Origin: an uncultured Eubacterium sp.
GTDB taxonomy: Bacteria > Bacillota > Clostridia > Lachnospirales > Lachnospiraceae
Assembly (NCBI GenBank): GCA_934338065.1
Contig: CAKRGX010000006.1
Span: forward strand, 1-64,000
Direction of reading: 5' to 3'
Length of the DNA: 64,000 nucleotides
The notes under the pieces are model-generated. The model was not told the DNA's origin. It saw only the letters and a list, made by a program, of their open reading frames with translations, and ran no database searches. Positions 15,290 to 24,784 of the stretch are shown piece by piece (position 1 is the stretch's first letter; each line of letters opens with the position of its first letter). The translations under genes were made by a program, and so were the position numbers.

Positions 15290-15907
15290 ATGAATACGAA
15301 TCATACAATTACATTAGATGGGAAAATCTGGGCTGTGCCAATGCGTGTTTTGACGCTTATAAATTTGTTTCTAGGTGCATTTTCAATGGTACAATGTATC
15401 CTGATCCTGTTAGAGTATTATAAGAGTGAAATCTCTCTGGCTGTCGTTGTTATATATCTTCTTGTAACACCTTTTGCGCTTGTCACTTGTGTTTTATTTG
15501 CTTTTGGTATTCATCGTATTATGCAGGGCGTAGGGGCGGATAGAAATATAATTATTGGATTTGGCATGATGATATTGATGACGGTAGATAATCTGATCTA
15601 CATACCGATTCATTATTCAGGTGCGACAAGTTTGTTTATTCTTGGAGCAATTGAACTGGTTTGTGTGATCATATTGTTTTTGTACTTTCAAGGCTGGGGA
15701 AATAAAGCATTGGCTGTGTGCGGAAGTATTTTGCTGATCCTTAGCTTTGGCTACGAGATGGCAGCAGCGTGGTCACTGCTATCACAGCAGGGAATGTATC
15801 TGGCGTGTATTTACCTGGTTATTCAGAAAGTGTTAAATACATTGCTTGGTATTCTTTCCTTGTTGTTTGTGCTTGGATTAAATACAAATGTAAAAGTGAA
15901 AGAATAG
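15290..15907 (+). CDS. Multi-pass membrane protein of unknown function
   Basis: This 205-residue protein starts MNTNHTITLDGKIWAVPMRV and has about six hydrophobic segments, among them VLTLINLFLGAFSMVQCILILLE, LAVVVIYLLVTPFALVTCVLFAFG, NIIIGFGMMILMTV, FILGAIELVCVIILFLYF, LAVCGSILLILSFG and the C-terminal LLGILSLLFVLGL. There are few charged residues between them and no known transporter motif. ATG 15290 is chosen because AAAGG lies upstream; a TTG two codons earlier is less likely. A terminator follows 6 bp after the stop. Function unknown. Confidence 0.7.
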   Translation: MNTNHTITLDGKIWAVPMRVLTLINLFLGAFSMVQCILILLEYYKSEISLAVVVIYLLVTPFALVTCVLFAFGIHRIMQGVGADRNIIIGFGMMILMTVDNLIYIPIHYSGATSLFILGAIELVCVIILFLYFQGWGNKALAVCGSILLILSFGYEMAAAWSLLSQQGMYLACIYLVIQKVLNTLLGILSLLFVLGLNTNVKVKE

Positions 15908-15913
15908 AAAAAA

Positions 15914-15935
15914 GTGGGGCTGTGCGTAGCCCCAC
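15914..15935. terminator. Bidirectional terminator
   Basis: GTGGGGCT (15914-15921) and AGCCCCAC (15928-15935) form an 8-bp stem with a 6-nt loop between two convergent genes. A-runs lie on the left and a T-run further right (15949-15956), so either strand could terminate. Confidence 0.75.
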
Positions 15936-16681
15936 TAGCTGCTTAATCTTTTTTTTACTTCCAATGCTTCGACTGCAATCTCTTTCATTCGTGTATCATC
16001 CATTCGATGAATCGGTGCCGAGATACTGAAAGCACAAGGAGGAGCTAATTTGTTACTGCCCAGCGAGACAGCAACACAGCGTACACCCAGTTCGTTTTCT
16101 TCATTATCGGTGGCGTAACCTTGTTGGCGGATTTTAGTAATCTCGTTTATAAAAGTGTTATAATCTGTAATTGTATGTTCTGTCAGCTTCTTCTTTTTGC
16201 TGGCATCCCAGATCCGCCTGATCTCTTCATCCGTCATATCAGCTAACAACGCCTTCCCCACACCGGAGCAGTAAAGAGGGATGCTCTTTCCAACCATAGA
16301 TACCAGGCGGACAGAGCTTGCAGATTCTTCTTTTGCAATGTAGATAGCATCTATTCCATCAATTTGAACCAAATGCACGGTTTCGCCCGTTTTGTCCGCA
16401 AGTTCTCTAAGATGAGGACGGATTTCATCTACAATGTCTATTTTTTCTAATAACTGGTTAGCAATATTCCAAATTTTAAAACTCAAACGATATTTCGATG
16501 TTACCGGATCCTGTTGTACATAGCCGAGATATAGCAGCGAATTAAGAATACGGTGTACCGTGGTTTTATTTAGATTAACTTCATGGCATAGTTCGGTGAG
16601 ACCAGTTGCACCTGTTTTTGCCAACGTTTCAAGAACCAGAAATAACTTATCGGCAACTTGTATCGGATTTTTTTGATCCAT
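15935..16681 (-). CDS. kdgR: IclR-family transcriptional regulator, likely KdgR-type repressor of eda-kdgK
   Basis: This 248-residue protein has an N-terminal winged helix (VADKLFLVLETLAKTGATGL, then LNKTTVHRILNSLLYLGYV) and the C-terminal IclR effector domain with TGETVHLVQIDGIDAIYIAK, the CSGVGKALLA loop and the late GVRCVAVSLGS strand. It is divergent from eda-kdgK, and the shared 170-bp region carries two palindromes downstream of the eda promoter. That arrangement fits repression relieved by 2-keto-3-deoxygluconate, as known for KdgR. Effector and targets are inferred from context, and the gene symbol is a functional guess. Confidence 0.85.
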   Translation of the reverse strand: MDQKNPIQVADKLFLVLETLAKTGATGLTELCHEVNLNKTTVHRILNSLLYLGYVQQDPVTSKYRLSFKIWNIANQLLEKIDIVDEIRPHLRELADKTGETVHLVQIDGIDAIYIAKEESASSVRLVSMVGKSIPLYCSGVGKALLADMTDEEIRRIWDASKKKKLTEHTITDYNTFINEITKIRQQGYATDNEENELGVRCVAVSLGSNKLAPPCAFSISAPIHRMDDTRMKEIAVEALEVKKRLSS

Positions 16682-16714
16682 CCATAAAAACTCCTATTCT
16701 ATTGTTAAATTTGG

Positions 16715-16793
16715 TTGACATTCTATAAGAATTTAGTATAATAATCTGTAGTGGTGTTTCATAATACGAAACAGTGTTCCATAATGTGGAACA
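16715..16793 (+). promoter_or_regulatory. eda promoter with two IclR-type operators
   Basis: TTGACA (16715-16720), a 16-nt spacer and TATAAT (16737-16742) form a consensus promoter. Two palindromes follow directly: GTTTCATAATACGAAAC (16756-16772) and TGTTCCATAATGTGGAACA (16775-16793), centred 20 bp apart, about two helical turns. They share a G-T-T-[TC]-C-ATAAT core and would place the repressor just after the transcription start. Confidence 0.75.
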
Positions 16794-16851
16794 TAAATAG
16801 AGTAACATAATTGATAAAAAAAGTAAAGCACTTTATTTATGGAGGGAAAAT

Positions 16852-17490
16852 ATGAACGCAGTATTAGAAGAAATTCAAAAGATTGGTATTGTTCCGGTTG
16901 TTGTATTAAATGATGCTAAAGATGCCGAGCCATTAGCCAGGGCATTGGTTGAAGGCGGGCTTCCCTGTGCAGAGGTTACATTTCGCACAGATGCAGCAGA
17001 AGAGTCCATCCGCATTATTGCTGAAAAATATCCGCAGATGCTTGTGGGGGCAGGAACAGTTCTTACAACCGAGCAGGTCGACCGTGCTGTTGCAGCAGGT
17101 GCAAAATTTATTGTAAGTCCGGGATTTAATCCTAAAGTTGTATCATATTGTATTGATAAGAATATTCCTGTAACGCCGGGAACCCAGACGCCAAGTGAGA
17201 TGGAGCAGGCAATTGAGATGGGATTGGATGTTGTTAAGTTCTTCCCTGCAGAACCAGCAGGTGGCCTGAAGATGATCAAGGCAGTAGCTGCACCATACAC
17301 AATGTTGAAGTTTATGCCGACAGGGGGCATCAACCTTGGTAATGTGGAGGAATATCTGAAATATGATCGTATCTTGGCATGTGGCGGAAGTTGGATGGTA
17401 AAAGGTGATCTGATCAAAGCAGGTAAATTTGATGAGATTCAGCAGATGACAAAAGATGCTGCCGAGATGGTAAAACGTATTCGTGGTTAA
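16852..17490 (+). CDS. eda: KDPG/KHG aldolase
   Basis: 2-Keto-3-deoxy-6-phosphogluconate/4-hydroxy-2-oxoglutarate aldolase, 212 residues, a class I (Schiff base) aldolase that splits KDPG into pyruvate and glyceraldehyde 3-phosphate. Key residues are visible: the acid/base Glu41 in CAEVTFRT, Arg45, the GAGTV loop, SPGFNP, TPGTQTPSE, and Schiff-base Lys129 in VVKFFPAE, followed by the phosphate-binding PTGGI. GGAGGG precedes the ATG. The gene forms an operon with kdgK and is controlled by the upstream operators. Confidence 0.95.
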   Translation: MNAVLEEIQKIGIVPVVVLNDAKDAEPLARALVEGGLPCAEVTFRTDAAEESIRIIAEKYPQMLVGAGTVLTTEQVDRAVAAGAKFIVSPGFNPKVVSYCIDKNIPVTPGTQTPSEMEQAIEMGLDVVKFFPAEPAGGLKMIKAVAAPYTMLKFMPTGGINLGNVEEYLKYDRILACGGSWMVKGDLIKAGKFDEIQQMTKDAAEMVKRIRG

Positions 17491-17529
17491 AATTAATTAG
17501 AAAAATACTTAAAGTTGGAGGAAAATAAA

Positions 17530-18555
17530 ATGTCAAAGAAAGTAGTTACTTTTGGTGAATTAATGTTGAGATTGGCTCCGGAAGGATATTATCGTTTTGT
17601 TCAGGCAGATACATTAGGAGCAACATTTGGTGGTGGAGAAGCTAATGTTGCCGTATCTTTGGCTAATTATGGATTGGATGCTAAATTTGTTACCAAACTG
17701 CCTGCGCATGAGATTGGTCAGGCAGCAGTAAATTCACTGAGAAAATACGGCGTTGATACTTCAGATATTGTACGTGGTGGTGACCGTGTCGGTATTTATT
17801 ACCTGGAAAAAGGTGCTTCACAGAGACCTTCTAAAGTTATTTACGACCGTGCAGGATCTTCTATTGCGACAGCTTCTAAGTCTGATTTTGACTGGAAAAA
17901 GATCTTTGAAGGAGTGGATTGGTTCCATTTTACGGGGATTACTCCGGCATTGAATGATGATGTGGCTGCTATCTGCCTAGAGGCTTGTAAGGCTGCTAAA
18001 GAAGCGGGTGTTACCATTTCCTGTGATCTGAACTATCGCAATAAACTATGGAGCAAAGAAAAAGCCGGACAGGTGATGGCAGAACTTTGCCAATATGTAG
18101 ATGTATGCATTGCAAATGAGGAAGATGCTGCCGATGTATTTGGGATTACATCCAAAGGTACGGATGTTACAACAGGTACGGTGAACCATGAAGGTTACAA
18201 AGATGTTGCAAAACAGCTGGCAGATCGTTTTGGATTTAAGAAAGTTGCTATTACACTTCGCGAGTCCATTTCGGCAAACGATAATAATTGGTCTGCAATG
18301 TTATATGATGGAAAAGAATATTATTTCAGTAAAAAATACAAGATGCATATTGTTGATCGTGTAGGCGGAGGTGACAGCTTTGGCGGTGGTTTGATCTGCG
18401 CCTGCCTGAATGAATATGGTCCACAGGAAACGATTGAGTTTGCCGTAGCAGCATCCTGTCTGAAACATTCGATCGAGGGAGACTATAACATGGTTTCTAT
18501 GGATGAGGTTTTGAAATTGGCTGGCGGTGATGGATCCGGCCGTGTACAGAGATGA
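17530..18555 (+). CDS. kdgK: 2-Keto-3-deoxygluconate kinase (PfkB family)
   Basis: This 341-residue PfkB/ribokinase-family sugar kinase has the substrate strand VVTFGELMLRLAPEG, the GG motif in ATFGGGEANVAVSLANYG, and the C-terminal ATP/anion-hole motif DRVGGGDSFGGGL with the catalytic Asp. Its neighbour eda uses the product KDPG, which supports 2-keto-3-deoxygluconate as the substrate. ATG 17530 sits at correct distance from TTGGAGG; an upstream in-frame start is less likely. The pair would funnel uronate-derived KDG to pyruvate and triose phosphate. Confidence 0.92.
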   Translation: MSKKVVTFGELMLRLAPEGYYRFVQADTLGATFGGGEANVAVSLANYGLDAKFVTKLPAHEIGQAAVNSLRKYGVDTSDIVRGGDRVGIYYLEKGASQRPSKVIYDRAGSSIATASKSDFDWKKIFEGVDWFHFTGITPALNDDVAAICLEACKAAKEAGVTISCDLNYRNKLWSKEKAGQVMAELCQYVDVCIANEEDAADVFGITSKGTDVTTGTVNHEGYKDVAKQLADRFGFKKVAITLRESISANDNNWSAMLYDGKEYYFSKKYKMHIVDRVGGGDSFGGGLICACLNEYGPQETIEFAVAASCLKHSIEGDYNMVSMDEVLKLAGGDGSGRVQR

Positions 18556-18564
18556 GGTTGCTGA

Positions 18565-19053
18565 ATGAAATTTAAGTGTATCAATGAAATGGAGCATTTA
18601 TCTTTTGATGATTCACAGATATCGGAGTTTAAAATTGACAATGAAAAAATACAGTTTACATTCAATGGAGCAACAATAAAAGCAAAGAATTCACAGAATG
18701 GACGCTATGAAGATATGTATTGCGGTGAACTCATTCTACAATTGCAGAACGCTGAAATTGATAGGATGGTAAAAGAAGGATTAAAATATTATGATGCCGA
18801 TGGCAAGCTGGTTAAGGAGATACCCGATGAGGATGTACCGATACCTGCGCAAGCGGCTGCTCTACTGCGTATCGGCTCGGGAAAAGTGTTTACCGTAGTT
18901 CCTGCCGAAGTGGAAAAAGGTTACGGCTATGAGTTTGGTATTGATGTTCCGCAGGAACAGGATGAGGAAGAAGTAGATACATTCTGGCTTTGCATTACCT
19001 GTGATGGCACATTGGCAATGTGGGATCGTTACTGTAGTCCGGCAGATGCCTGA
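18565..19053 (+). CDS. Conserved hypothetical protein downstream of kdgK
   Basis: This 162-residue soluble protein begins MKFKCINEMEHLSFDDSQIS. It has alternating short beta strands (FKIDNEKIQFTFNGATIKA, CGELILQLQNAEIDRM), an acidic C-terminal third (DVPQEQDEEEVDTFWLCITC) and no signal peptide. I do not recognise the family. It starts 9 bp after kdgK, so it is likely co-transcribed with eda-kdgK, and it ends 1 bp from the convergent methyltransferase. A role in sugar-acid metabolism is not shown. Confidence 0.7.
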   Translation: MKFKCINEMEHLSFDDSQISEFKIDNEKIQFTFNGATIKAKNSQNGRYEDMYCGELILQLQNAEIDRMVKEGLKYYDADGKLVKEIPDEDVPIPAQAAALLRIGSGKVFTVVPAEVEKGYGYEFGIDVPQEQDEEEVDTFWLCITCDGTLAMWDRYCSPADA

Positions 19054-19054
19054 T

Positions 19055-19651
19055 TTAATCAGCAATATCTGCGTCGAGGCGGTATAGGCAGAATCGCTCA
19101 CGCCGGTCGTGGGTGATCTGTTCACTGGCAGCAATTTCATCCAGCAGATGAAACGTTGTATGGTTTTCTAAGTAGAAAATCGTATCATCCTCCGGATAAT
19201 ATAAAATTAGTGTTAGTGTTCTTGGTGCCGTTTGCCAGGAGAGCAGAATCTGATTGATGACACGGCGAAATATATCAATAGAAAACGGATTAAAAAAATA
19301 GAATACGTTTTCGAATGAAGAGACAAGGTAGTCTTCGGCAGCACAATGGACGAAGGTTATGTTGTCTTTTTGTCCGTGATACCGTTCTTTGTTTTTTTGC
19401 GCACGATGATAATATGACGAAGAATATTCTACCCCTGTAGAGCATAGAGAAAACCGGGCATCAAGATAAAAATTCAGGCGCCCCAAACCACAGCCATAAT
19501 CAACAATTTTATCCGTTGGCAATGGTGTATAGTGTGAGAATAGTTCTTCTAATACTTCATAGGGAGTAGGTTCGTATCGGTGATGGTGATACGAATCTTT
19601 TCCGTCTGTCTGGATTTCTTCTGTTTCTATTCCTAGTTCGTGATCGTTCAT
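19055..19651 (-). CDS. Class I SAM-dependent methyltransferase
   Basis: This 198-residue protein has a Rossmann-type methyltransferase core: motif I DKIVDYGCGLGRLNFYL (about residues 48-64), post-I acidic STGVEYSSSYYHRA, NITFVHCAAEDYL and motif IV VFYFFNPFSIDIF. The N-terminus contains a HHHRYEPTPYEVLEELF helix typical of small methyltransferases acting on proteins or small molecules. The substrate cannot be predicted. It is divergent from the gene at 19789, with a 12-bp inverted repeat between them. Confidence 0.82.
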   Translation of the reverse strand: MNDHELGIETEEIQTDGKDSYHHHRYEPTPYEVLEELFSHYTPLPTDKIVDYGCGLGRLNFYLDARFSLCSTGVEYSSSYYHRAQKNKERYHGQKDNITFVHCAAEDYLVSSFENVFYFFNPFSIDIFRRVINQILLSWQTAPRTLTLILYYPEDDTIFYLENHTTFHLLDEIAASEQITHDRRERFCLYRLDADIAD

Positions 19652-19680
19652 TATTATCCTCCATTTTTCGTAAGCTATTT

Positions 19681-19722
19681 TATGATGTCAGGGCCAAAAG
19701 ATTTTTTGGGCCTGACATCATA
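19681..19722. promoter_or_regulatory. Long inverted repeat between divergent genes
   Basis: TATGATGTCAGG (19681-19692) pairs with CCTGACATCATA (19711-19722), with a further CCAAAA/TTTTGG inner stem. It lies between divergent genes, 30 bp from the methyltransferase start. Terminator function for a longer upstream transcript or an operator for either gene are both possible. Confidence 0.45.
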
Positions 19723-19788
19723 TTATATTATATCGAAAAAGGAATTATGGTACAAGTGACGAAAAAATGACATTTGTTTATCGTTTCC

Positions 19789-20601
19789 ATGACAAACAAG
19801 CTATTTATCATAAACATGAAAACGACGAATGTAGGTGGCTTTACTAATACAACAATGGTCCCACAGGGGATGTGTCTGGCAGGAAGTTATTTTCTGATTT
19901 CTGCATATGATTATAAAAAAACAGATTATTCCGTGATATATGTTGTCAGCCGTTCATCAAAATCCTATATAACATCGATTATTCTGCCTAGCAAAGCCAA
20001 GGTAGGAGGCTTAGCATATGATGGAACAAATGTATGGGTGTCAAAGGGCAAAGCTGTTGCCAGCTTTCCATATCAGGTAGTTGTAGACGCTGTCAATGCT
20101 GGAACTGCTTATACCACGTTAAATAATTACCGAAGTGTAGTTTCTCTTGATTTAACAGCATCGTATATGGGATACAATAATGGCGTGCTTTGGGTTGGTT
20201 CATTTAGTCAAAGCAATTCGATGATGAGGGGATATAGTCTGTCCAATAAAGATACCATACCATCATTGATTCCATCTTATACCATGTCTGTGCCAGGCAA
20301 GACACAGGGAATTACCTTTAACAGTGACGGCACAATGATACTAACAAGAAGTTATCGCACCAAAAAGGCTAAGAGTGGCTACATTTCGCAGGTTCGTACT
20401 TATAAACCATCACCAGCAGCAGCTTCCGGTAAAGTACTGAAAAATACAGCGTTAAAAGTTACTACAATGCCACCGATGATAGAAGGAATGGCTGTTTATG
20501 GTACCTATACCTATGCACTGTTTTCTTCCAGCTATTATAAGAGTTGTAAATACCCGGTAGACAGGGTACTTGCATTAAAAATAAATAAATTGATAGAGTA
20601 A
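19789..20601 (+). CDS. Propeller-like secreted-type protein, apparently lacking its N-terminus
   Basis: This protein of about 270 residues is rich in beta-propeller strand repeats: FLISAYDYKKTDYSVIYVVS, KVGGLAYDGTNVWVSKGKAV, VLWVGSFSQSNSMMRGYSL, QGITFNSDGTMILTRSYR, and the ending MAVYGTYTYALFSSSYYKSC. Proteins of this style in Lachnospiraceae normally have a signal peptide and an upstream domain; here the frame begins directly at a strand (MTNKLFIINMKTTNVGG) without any signal, and no convincing ribosome site is present. Either the 5' part has been lost or the start is a leftover. It is convergent with the kinase-like gene. Function unknown. Confidence 0.55.
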   Translation: MTNKLFIINMKTTNVGGFTNTTMVPQGMCLAGSYFLISAYDYKKTDYSVIYVVSRSSKSYITSIILPSKAKVGGLAYDGTNVWVSKGKAVASFPYQVVVDAVNAGTAYTTLNNYRSVVSLDLTASYMGYNNGVLWVGSFSQSNSMMRGYSLSNKDTIPSLIPSYTMSVPGKTQGITFNSDGTMILTRSYRTKKAKSGYISQVRTYKPSPAAASGKVLKNTALKVTTMPPMIEGMAVYGTYTYALFSSSYYKSCKYPVDRVLALKINKLIE

Positions 20602-20616
20602 AAATCAGGCAGTATG

Positions 20617-21603
20617 TTACTTTATAAAAGAGATGATCCATGACAGGCAGGCAAGAACTGCAATGACGGCAAGAATAGGCAGTGTTTTACGTGCCAGACT
20701 CACATTTATTTGATGCTCTTTCATATACAAATGCCTTCGTATGATAAATGCCAGTGAATGAATGATAAAAATAATAAGAAATAAAAACATCGTTGTTGAA
20801 TTTTTATGATACCAAAAAAACGACACAAGAAGCCATTCAACAGCGAGGATAAAGCCCTGAAAAGGAAAGGTAAGAGAGTAGGGAATCCCTGTAATTCCAG
20901 GATGTGTTGCGGAACCGTTTTTTTGTGCATCGGCAAGTCCTTCTTTTAGTTCCGACATATTTTGATATTGTTTTTCCGGATTCTTTTCCATACATTTGCG
21001 AATGACCGCTTCATACCGGCCTTTGTAAATACTTTTTCCCCTTTTTGGGGCATTTCCCGTCAGCATCTGGTGAAAAATAGAGCCTAATGTGTTCAGAATC
21101 TGATGGAAAGGGCTTCGACGTTTGGATACTCCGGGAACAAAATCTAATAATTTGATTGCCCCGCTGGATGTCACAAAGATGTTACTTGGCTTGAGATTGT
21201 GATGGATGATCGGTGGCTGTGGTTTCATCAGCTGCTGGATGCAGTCACATATGCGTTCCATAATACGATAGGCCTCTTCTTCGGAGAAGACAATGCCGTT
21301 ATTCCGATTGTTATCAAGAAGCTCCTGAAGTGTATGGCCATTTAAAAATTCTTCTACTACCAGGGTATTCCCATCAAAAAACTTCACATTGAAAATATGG
21401 GGCCATTCACTGTAATCCAATTGGTAAAGTCTGGTATACAGATTTACTATATTCTTTCTGCGGTACATTTTTAGAATTCCTTCCGGAGAGCCTGGCTCGG
21501 CAAAGCATTTGACCTTATAAATTATGGTGTTTTCGTTTTTTACGATTGGTTCTCCCATGGGAACATATTGTTTCGTGACAAAAAGTTCTTTTTCTGAAGC
21601 CAT
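20617..21603 (-). CDS. Membrane-anchored serine/threonine protein pseudokinase
   Basis: This 328-residue protein has a protein kinase-like domain (about 1-225) and three or so C-terminal transmembrane helices. The kinase hallmarks are altered: HRDLKPxN reads HHNLKPSN (Asn136 in place of the catalytic Asp), and DFG reads DFV (Asp154 kept). The glycine-rich loop is not evident; KMYRR (Lys45) may be the ATP-site Lys. The C-terminal part IPYSLTFPFQGFILAVEWLL and following segments span the membrane. The start is placed at the second ATG because GGAGG precedes it. A regulatory or scaffold role is more likely than phosphotransfer. Confidence 0.75.
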   Translation of the reverse strand: MASEKELFVTKQYVPMGEPIVKNENTIIYKVKCFAEPGSPEGILKMYRRKNIVNLYTRLYQLDYSEWPHIFNVKFFDGNTLVVEEFLNGHTLQELLDNNRNNGIVFSEEEAYRIMERICDCIQQLMKPQPPIIHHNLKPSNIFVTSSGAIKLLDFVPGVSKRRSPFHQILNTLGSIFHQMLTGNAPKRGKSIYKGRYEAVIRKCMEKNPEKQYQNMSELKEGLADAQKNGSATHPGITGIPYSLTFPFQGFILAVEWLLVSFFWYHKNSTTMFLFLIIFIIHSLAFIIRRHLYMKEHQINVSLARKTLPILAVIAVLACLSWIISFIK

Positions 21604-21758
21604 GATTTCCTCCATTCCATCGCAAATCGCTGCGGTATAAGCAGCTATATAAAAAATAAATTTCTTTTATTATATCAGATGCATCACTTTTTTTCTAGAT
21701 GAACAGGCACAATTATGATACAATGAGGGAAATTGGGAAAAGCGAAAGGAGAGGCTAT

Positions 21759-22937
21759 ATGATTTTACGTTATCCCGAATATTATGAGCAATTTCAGTGC
21801 ATTGCCGGAAGATGCGAAGATACTTGTTGTGCAGGCTGGGAGATAGACATTGATGATGATAGTTATAAGTATTATATGAGTATAGAGGGTGAATTTGGCG
21901 AGCGTCTGCGAAATAGTATAAAAGAATATGAAATCGATGATGAAGATGTTTATGAGAGTCATGGATTTATTCTGACAGATAAACATCGCTGCCCATTTTT
22001 AGACAATAACAATTTGTGTGATCTGTATCGTGAACTGGGGGAAGAGGCTTTGTGCGATGTCTGTACCGATACGCCACGGAATTATCTGGAATATGGTGGG
22101 GACAGAGAATTATCATTAAGTGCAAGCTGTGCGGAGGCTGGCAGATTATTGTATGGAAATCCGGAAAAGATTACATTTGTAGAAAAACAGTTAGATGAAG
22201 TTTTGGACTTTGAAGAAACGCAGGAGGAGCTGGTCCTGGCAGATGCTGTGCGATTTGCGAGGAATAATGCAATTCAAATATTGCAAAATCGAAATATATC
22301 GATCAGCAGTCGAATGTTATATTTTTTAAAATATGCAGAATGTGTGCAGCATTGTCTGAATGAGGATACTCCGGAAAAAATAAAAAACATAGATTTTTCT
22401 TCGTTTTTAGATGGGTCTACTACTGTAGATTGTGAAGCGGAAAAAGAAACGGTATATCTGCTGTTTTTAAAGAGATTCAAAACATTTACGGGGCTTGAGA
22501 GTATTAGTGAAGAATGGGAGGAGATGCTTAGGCTGATACAGCAACGATATGTTCAAAAGGAAAATGGAGCTGATGATTATATTCAGGAACGCAGGTTTTT
22601 TTGGAAGGATCTGGAACGACAGGGAAGATTATATGAATATGAGCATATGTTAGTTTATTATAGTTTTTTATGTCTTGCCCGGTGTGTGGATGATTATGAC
22701 TTTCTGGCAAAAGCCAAGCTGGTAATTGTCAGTTTTCTTATGATCCTGGACATGGATTGCGCCTGCTATGCAAAGCAAGGCAGGCATTATACCAAACAAG
22801 ATCGTGTCAGAAATGCCAGGATCTACGCCAAAGAGGTGGAACATTCGGGCGAAAATCTGGACTATCTGGCAGATGAATTTTTATTTGAAGATGCATATAA
22901 GATAGAAAATCTGTGCCTTGTCTTGACAATTGTATAA
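21759..22937 (+). CDS. fliB: Flagellin lysine-N-methylase-like protein (FliB family)
   Basis: This 392-residue protein has the cysteine-rich FliB start: [20 protein letters not shown] (Cys14, 19, 23, 24), [12 protein letters not shown], then [20 protein letters not shown] with further Cys in [11 protein letters not shown]. These cysteines probably bind an iron-sulfur cluster or metal. The founding member methylates lysines of flagellin. No flagellar gene lies in this window, so the actual substrate is open. ATG 21759 follows AAAGGAGAGG and is preferred over an upstream in-frame ATG. Confidence 0.85.
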   Translation: MILRYPEYYEQFQCIAGRCEDTCCAGWEIDIDDDSYKYYMSIEGEFGERLRNSIKEYEIDDEDVYESHGFILTDKHRCPFLDNNNLCDLYRELGEEALCDVCTDTPRNYLEYGGDRELSLSASCAEAGRLLYGNPEKITFVEKQLDEVLDFEETQEELVLADAVRFARNNAIQILQNRNISISSRMLYFLKYAECVQHCLNEDTPEKIKNIDFSSFLDGSTTVDCEAEKETVYLLFLKRFKTFTGLESISEEWEEMLRLIQQRYVQKENGADDYIQERRFFWKDLERQGRLYEYEHMLVYYSFLCLARCVDDYDFLAKAKLVIVSFLMILDMDCACYAKQGRHYTKQDRVRNARIYAKEVEHSGENLDYLADEFLFEDAYKIENLCLVLTIV

Positions 22938-23010
22938 ATACAGTGTAAAATACTATATGTTGTATGTATGCCCTTTATACATACCTAAAAAAATAAGGAG
23001 GTGCACCCTA

Positions 23011-24582
23011 GTGATCACATTAGAGGTTGCACATGTAATCGTAGCTATTGTAGTCATTGTTGCTTTGATAGCAGTGGCGGCATTGATTTCGTGGAAAAGT
23101 GCTATTTCTTATCATATTAAAGTGGGAGAAGCAAAGATAGGGAGTGCTGAGGATAAGGCCAGAGAAATCATTGATGATGCGTTGAAGACAGCTGAGACAA
23201 AAAAGCGCGAGGCTCTTTTAGAAGCCAAGGAGGAGAATCTTAAGGCTAAGAATGATCTTGAAAAAGAGACTAAAGAGCGCAGAGCAGAGATTCAGCGTTA
23301 CGAGAAACGTGTGTTAGGAAAAGAGGAAACTCTTGACAAGAAAATGGATGCACTCGAGAAAAGGGAATCTAAGCTGAATGCAAAAGAGGTAAGCTTTGAG
23401 AAGGAACGCGAAAAAGTTGCAGAACTCCGAGAAAGCCATTTGCGTGAGTTAGAAAAGATTTCCGGACTCACCTCCGAACAAGCAAAAGAGTACTTATTGA
23501 AGACTGTAGAAGAGGATGTAAAACATGAAACTGCAGTTTTGGTAAAAGAATTGGAACGTCAGGCGAAGGATGAGGCAAATAAAAAAGCCAAGGATTACGT
23601 GGTTACAGCTATACAGAAATGTGCTGCTGATCATGTATCAGAGACAACGATTTCTGTTGTGCCATTGCCAAGTGACGAGATGAAAGGAAGAATCATAGGT
23701 CGAGAGGGTAGAAATATTCGTACATTAGAAAATCTAACGGGGATCGACCTTATCATAGATGATACGCCTGAGGCTGTCATTTTGTCAGGATTCGATCCGA
23801 TTCGTCGTGAAATTGCCAGAATTGCTTTGGAAAAATTGATTGTGGATGGTAGAATTCATCCTGCGCGCATCGAAGAAATGGTTGAAAAAGCCAAGAAAGA
23901 AGTAGAAACGATGATTCGTGAAGCAGGAGAGGAAGCAGCACTTGAAGTTGGTGTGCATGGAATTCATCCGGAATTGATCCGTCTGCTGGGTAAGATGAAG
24001 TTCCGTACCAGCTATGGGCAGAATGGTTTAAAACATTCTATCGAGGTAGCACATTTATCCGGATTGCTTGCCGGTGAAGTCGGTGTGGATGTGCGTATGG
24101 CAAAACGTGCAGGTTTACTGCATGATATTGGCAAATCAGTAGACCATGATATGGAAGGTTCGCATATTCAACTGGGGGCTGATTTGTGTCGTAAATTTAA
24201 AGAATCTGCATTGGTTATTAATGCGGTAGAGGCGCATCACGGTGATGTAGAAGCGGAGAGTATTGTTGCTTGTCTGGTACAGGCGGCGGATGCTATTTCT
24301 GCAGCCCGTCCGGGCGCACGACGTGAGACGCTGGAAACCTATACAAACAGGTTAAAACAGTTAGAAGATATTTCAAACAGCTTTAAGGGAGTCGATAAGT
24401 CTTTTGCTATTCAGGCAGGTAGAGAGGTTCGAGTGATTGTAGTACCGGATCAGGTAAATGATGACGAAATGGTACTTTTAGCTCGTGATTTGTCGAAACA
24501 GATCGAGGCTGAACTGCAGTATCCAGGTCAGATCAAGGTTAATGTTATTCGAGAATCAAGAGTAGTAGATTATGCAAAATAA
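23011..24582 (+). CDS. rny: Ribonuclease Y
   Basis: RNase Y is a membrane-bound endoribonuclease that starts mRNA decay in Gram-positive bacteria. The 523-residue product has an N-terminal membrane helix ([19 protein letters not shown]), a long charged coiled coil (about 40-200), a KH domain containing [17 protein letters not shown], and the HD domain with [17 protein letters not shown]. Start GTG 23011 sits after AAGGAGGTG; alternatives upstream give an odd N-terminus. A terminator follows at 24624-24671. Confidence 0.96.
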   Translation: MITLEVAHVIVAIVVIVALIAVAALISWKSAISYHIKVGEAKIGSAEDKAREIIDDALKTAETKKREALLEAKEENLKAKNDLEKETKERRAEIQRYEKRVLGKEETLDKKMDALEKRESKLNAKEVSFEKEREKVAELRESHLRELEKISGLTSEQAKEYLLKTVEEDVKHETAVLVKELERQAKDEANKKAKDYVVTAIQKCAADHVSETTISVVPLPSDEMKGRIIGREGRNIRTLENLTGIDLIIDDTPEAVILSGFDPIRREIARIALEKLIVDGRIHPARIEEMVEKAKKEVETMIREAGEEAALEVGVHGIHPELIRLLGKMKFRTSYGQNGLKHSIEVAHLSGLLAGEVGVDVRMAKRAGLLHDIGKSVDHDMEGSHIQLGADLCRKFKESALVINAVEAHHGDVEAESIVACLVQAADAISAARPGARRETLETYTNRLKQLEDISNSFKGVDKSFAIQAGREVRVIVVPDQVNDDEMVLLARDLSKQIEAELQYPGQIKVNVIRESRVVDYAK

Positions 24583-24623
24583 ATAGTTTTGCAATCAACC
24601 AAAACTTTGTCAGAATGAGTTGA

Positions 24624-24675
24624 AGAGGCTGCTGCATATGTGAATAAGTCACACTGTGTAGATAGCCTCTTTTTG
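24624..24675 (+). terminator. Terminator after rny
   Basis: AAGAGGCT (from 24623/24624) pairs with AGCCTCTT (24664-24671), followed by a T-rich stretch. The loop is long and contains GTGACTTATTCAC-like minor pairing. Confidence 0.65.
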
Positions 24676-24784
24676 TTGAAAAATTAAAAGTGGCGTGGTA
24701 TGCTTAAAAGAGAGATATTTGAGCATCAGGATGAGTGGGGATAACAAATGCCTTAATGGCTTAAAATAAGGAGGACTTTATAAT

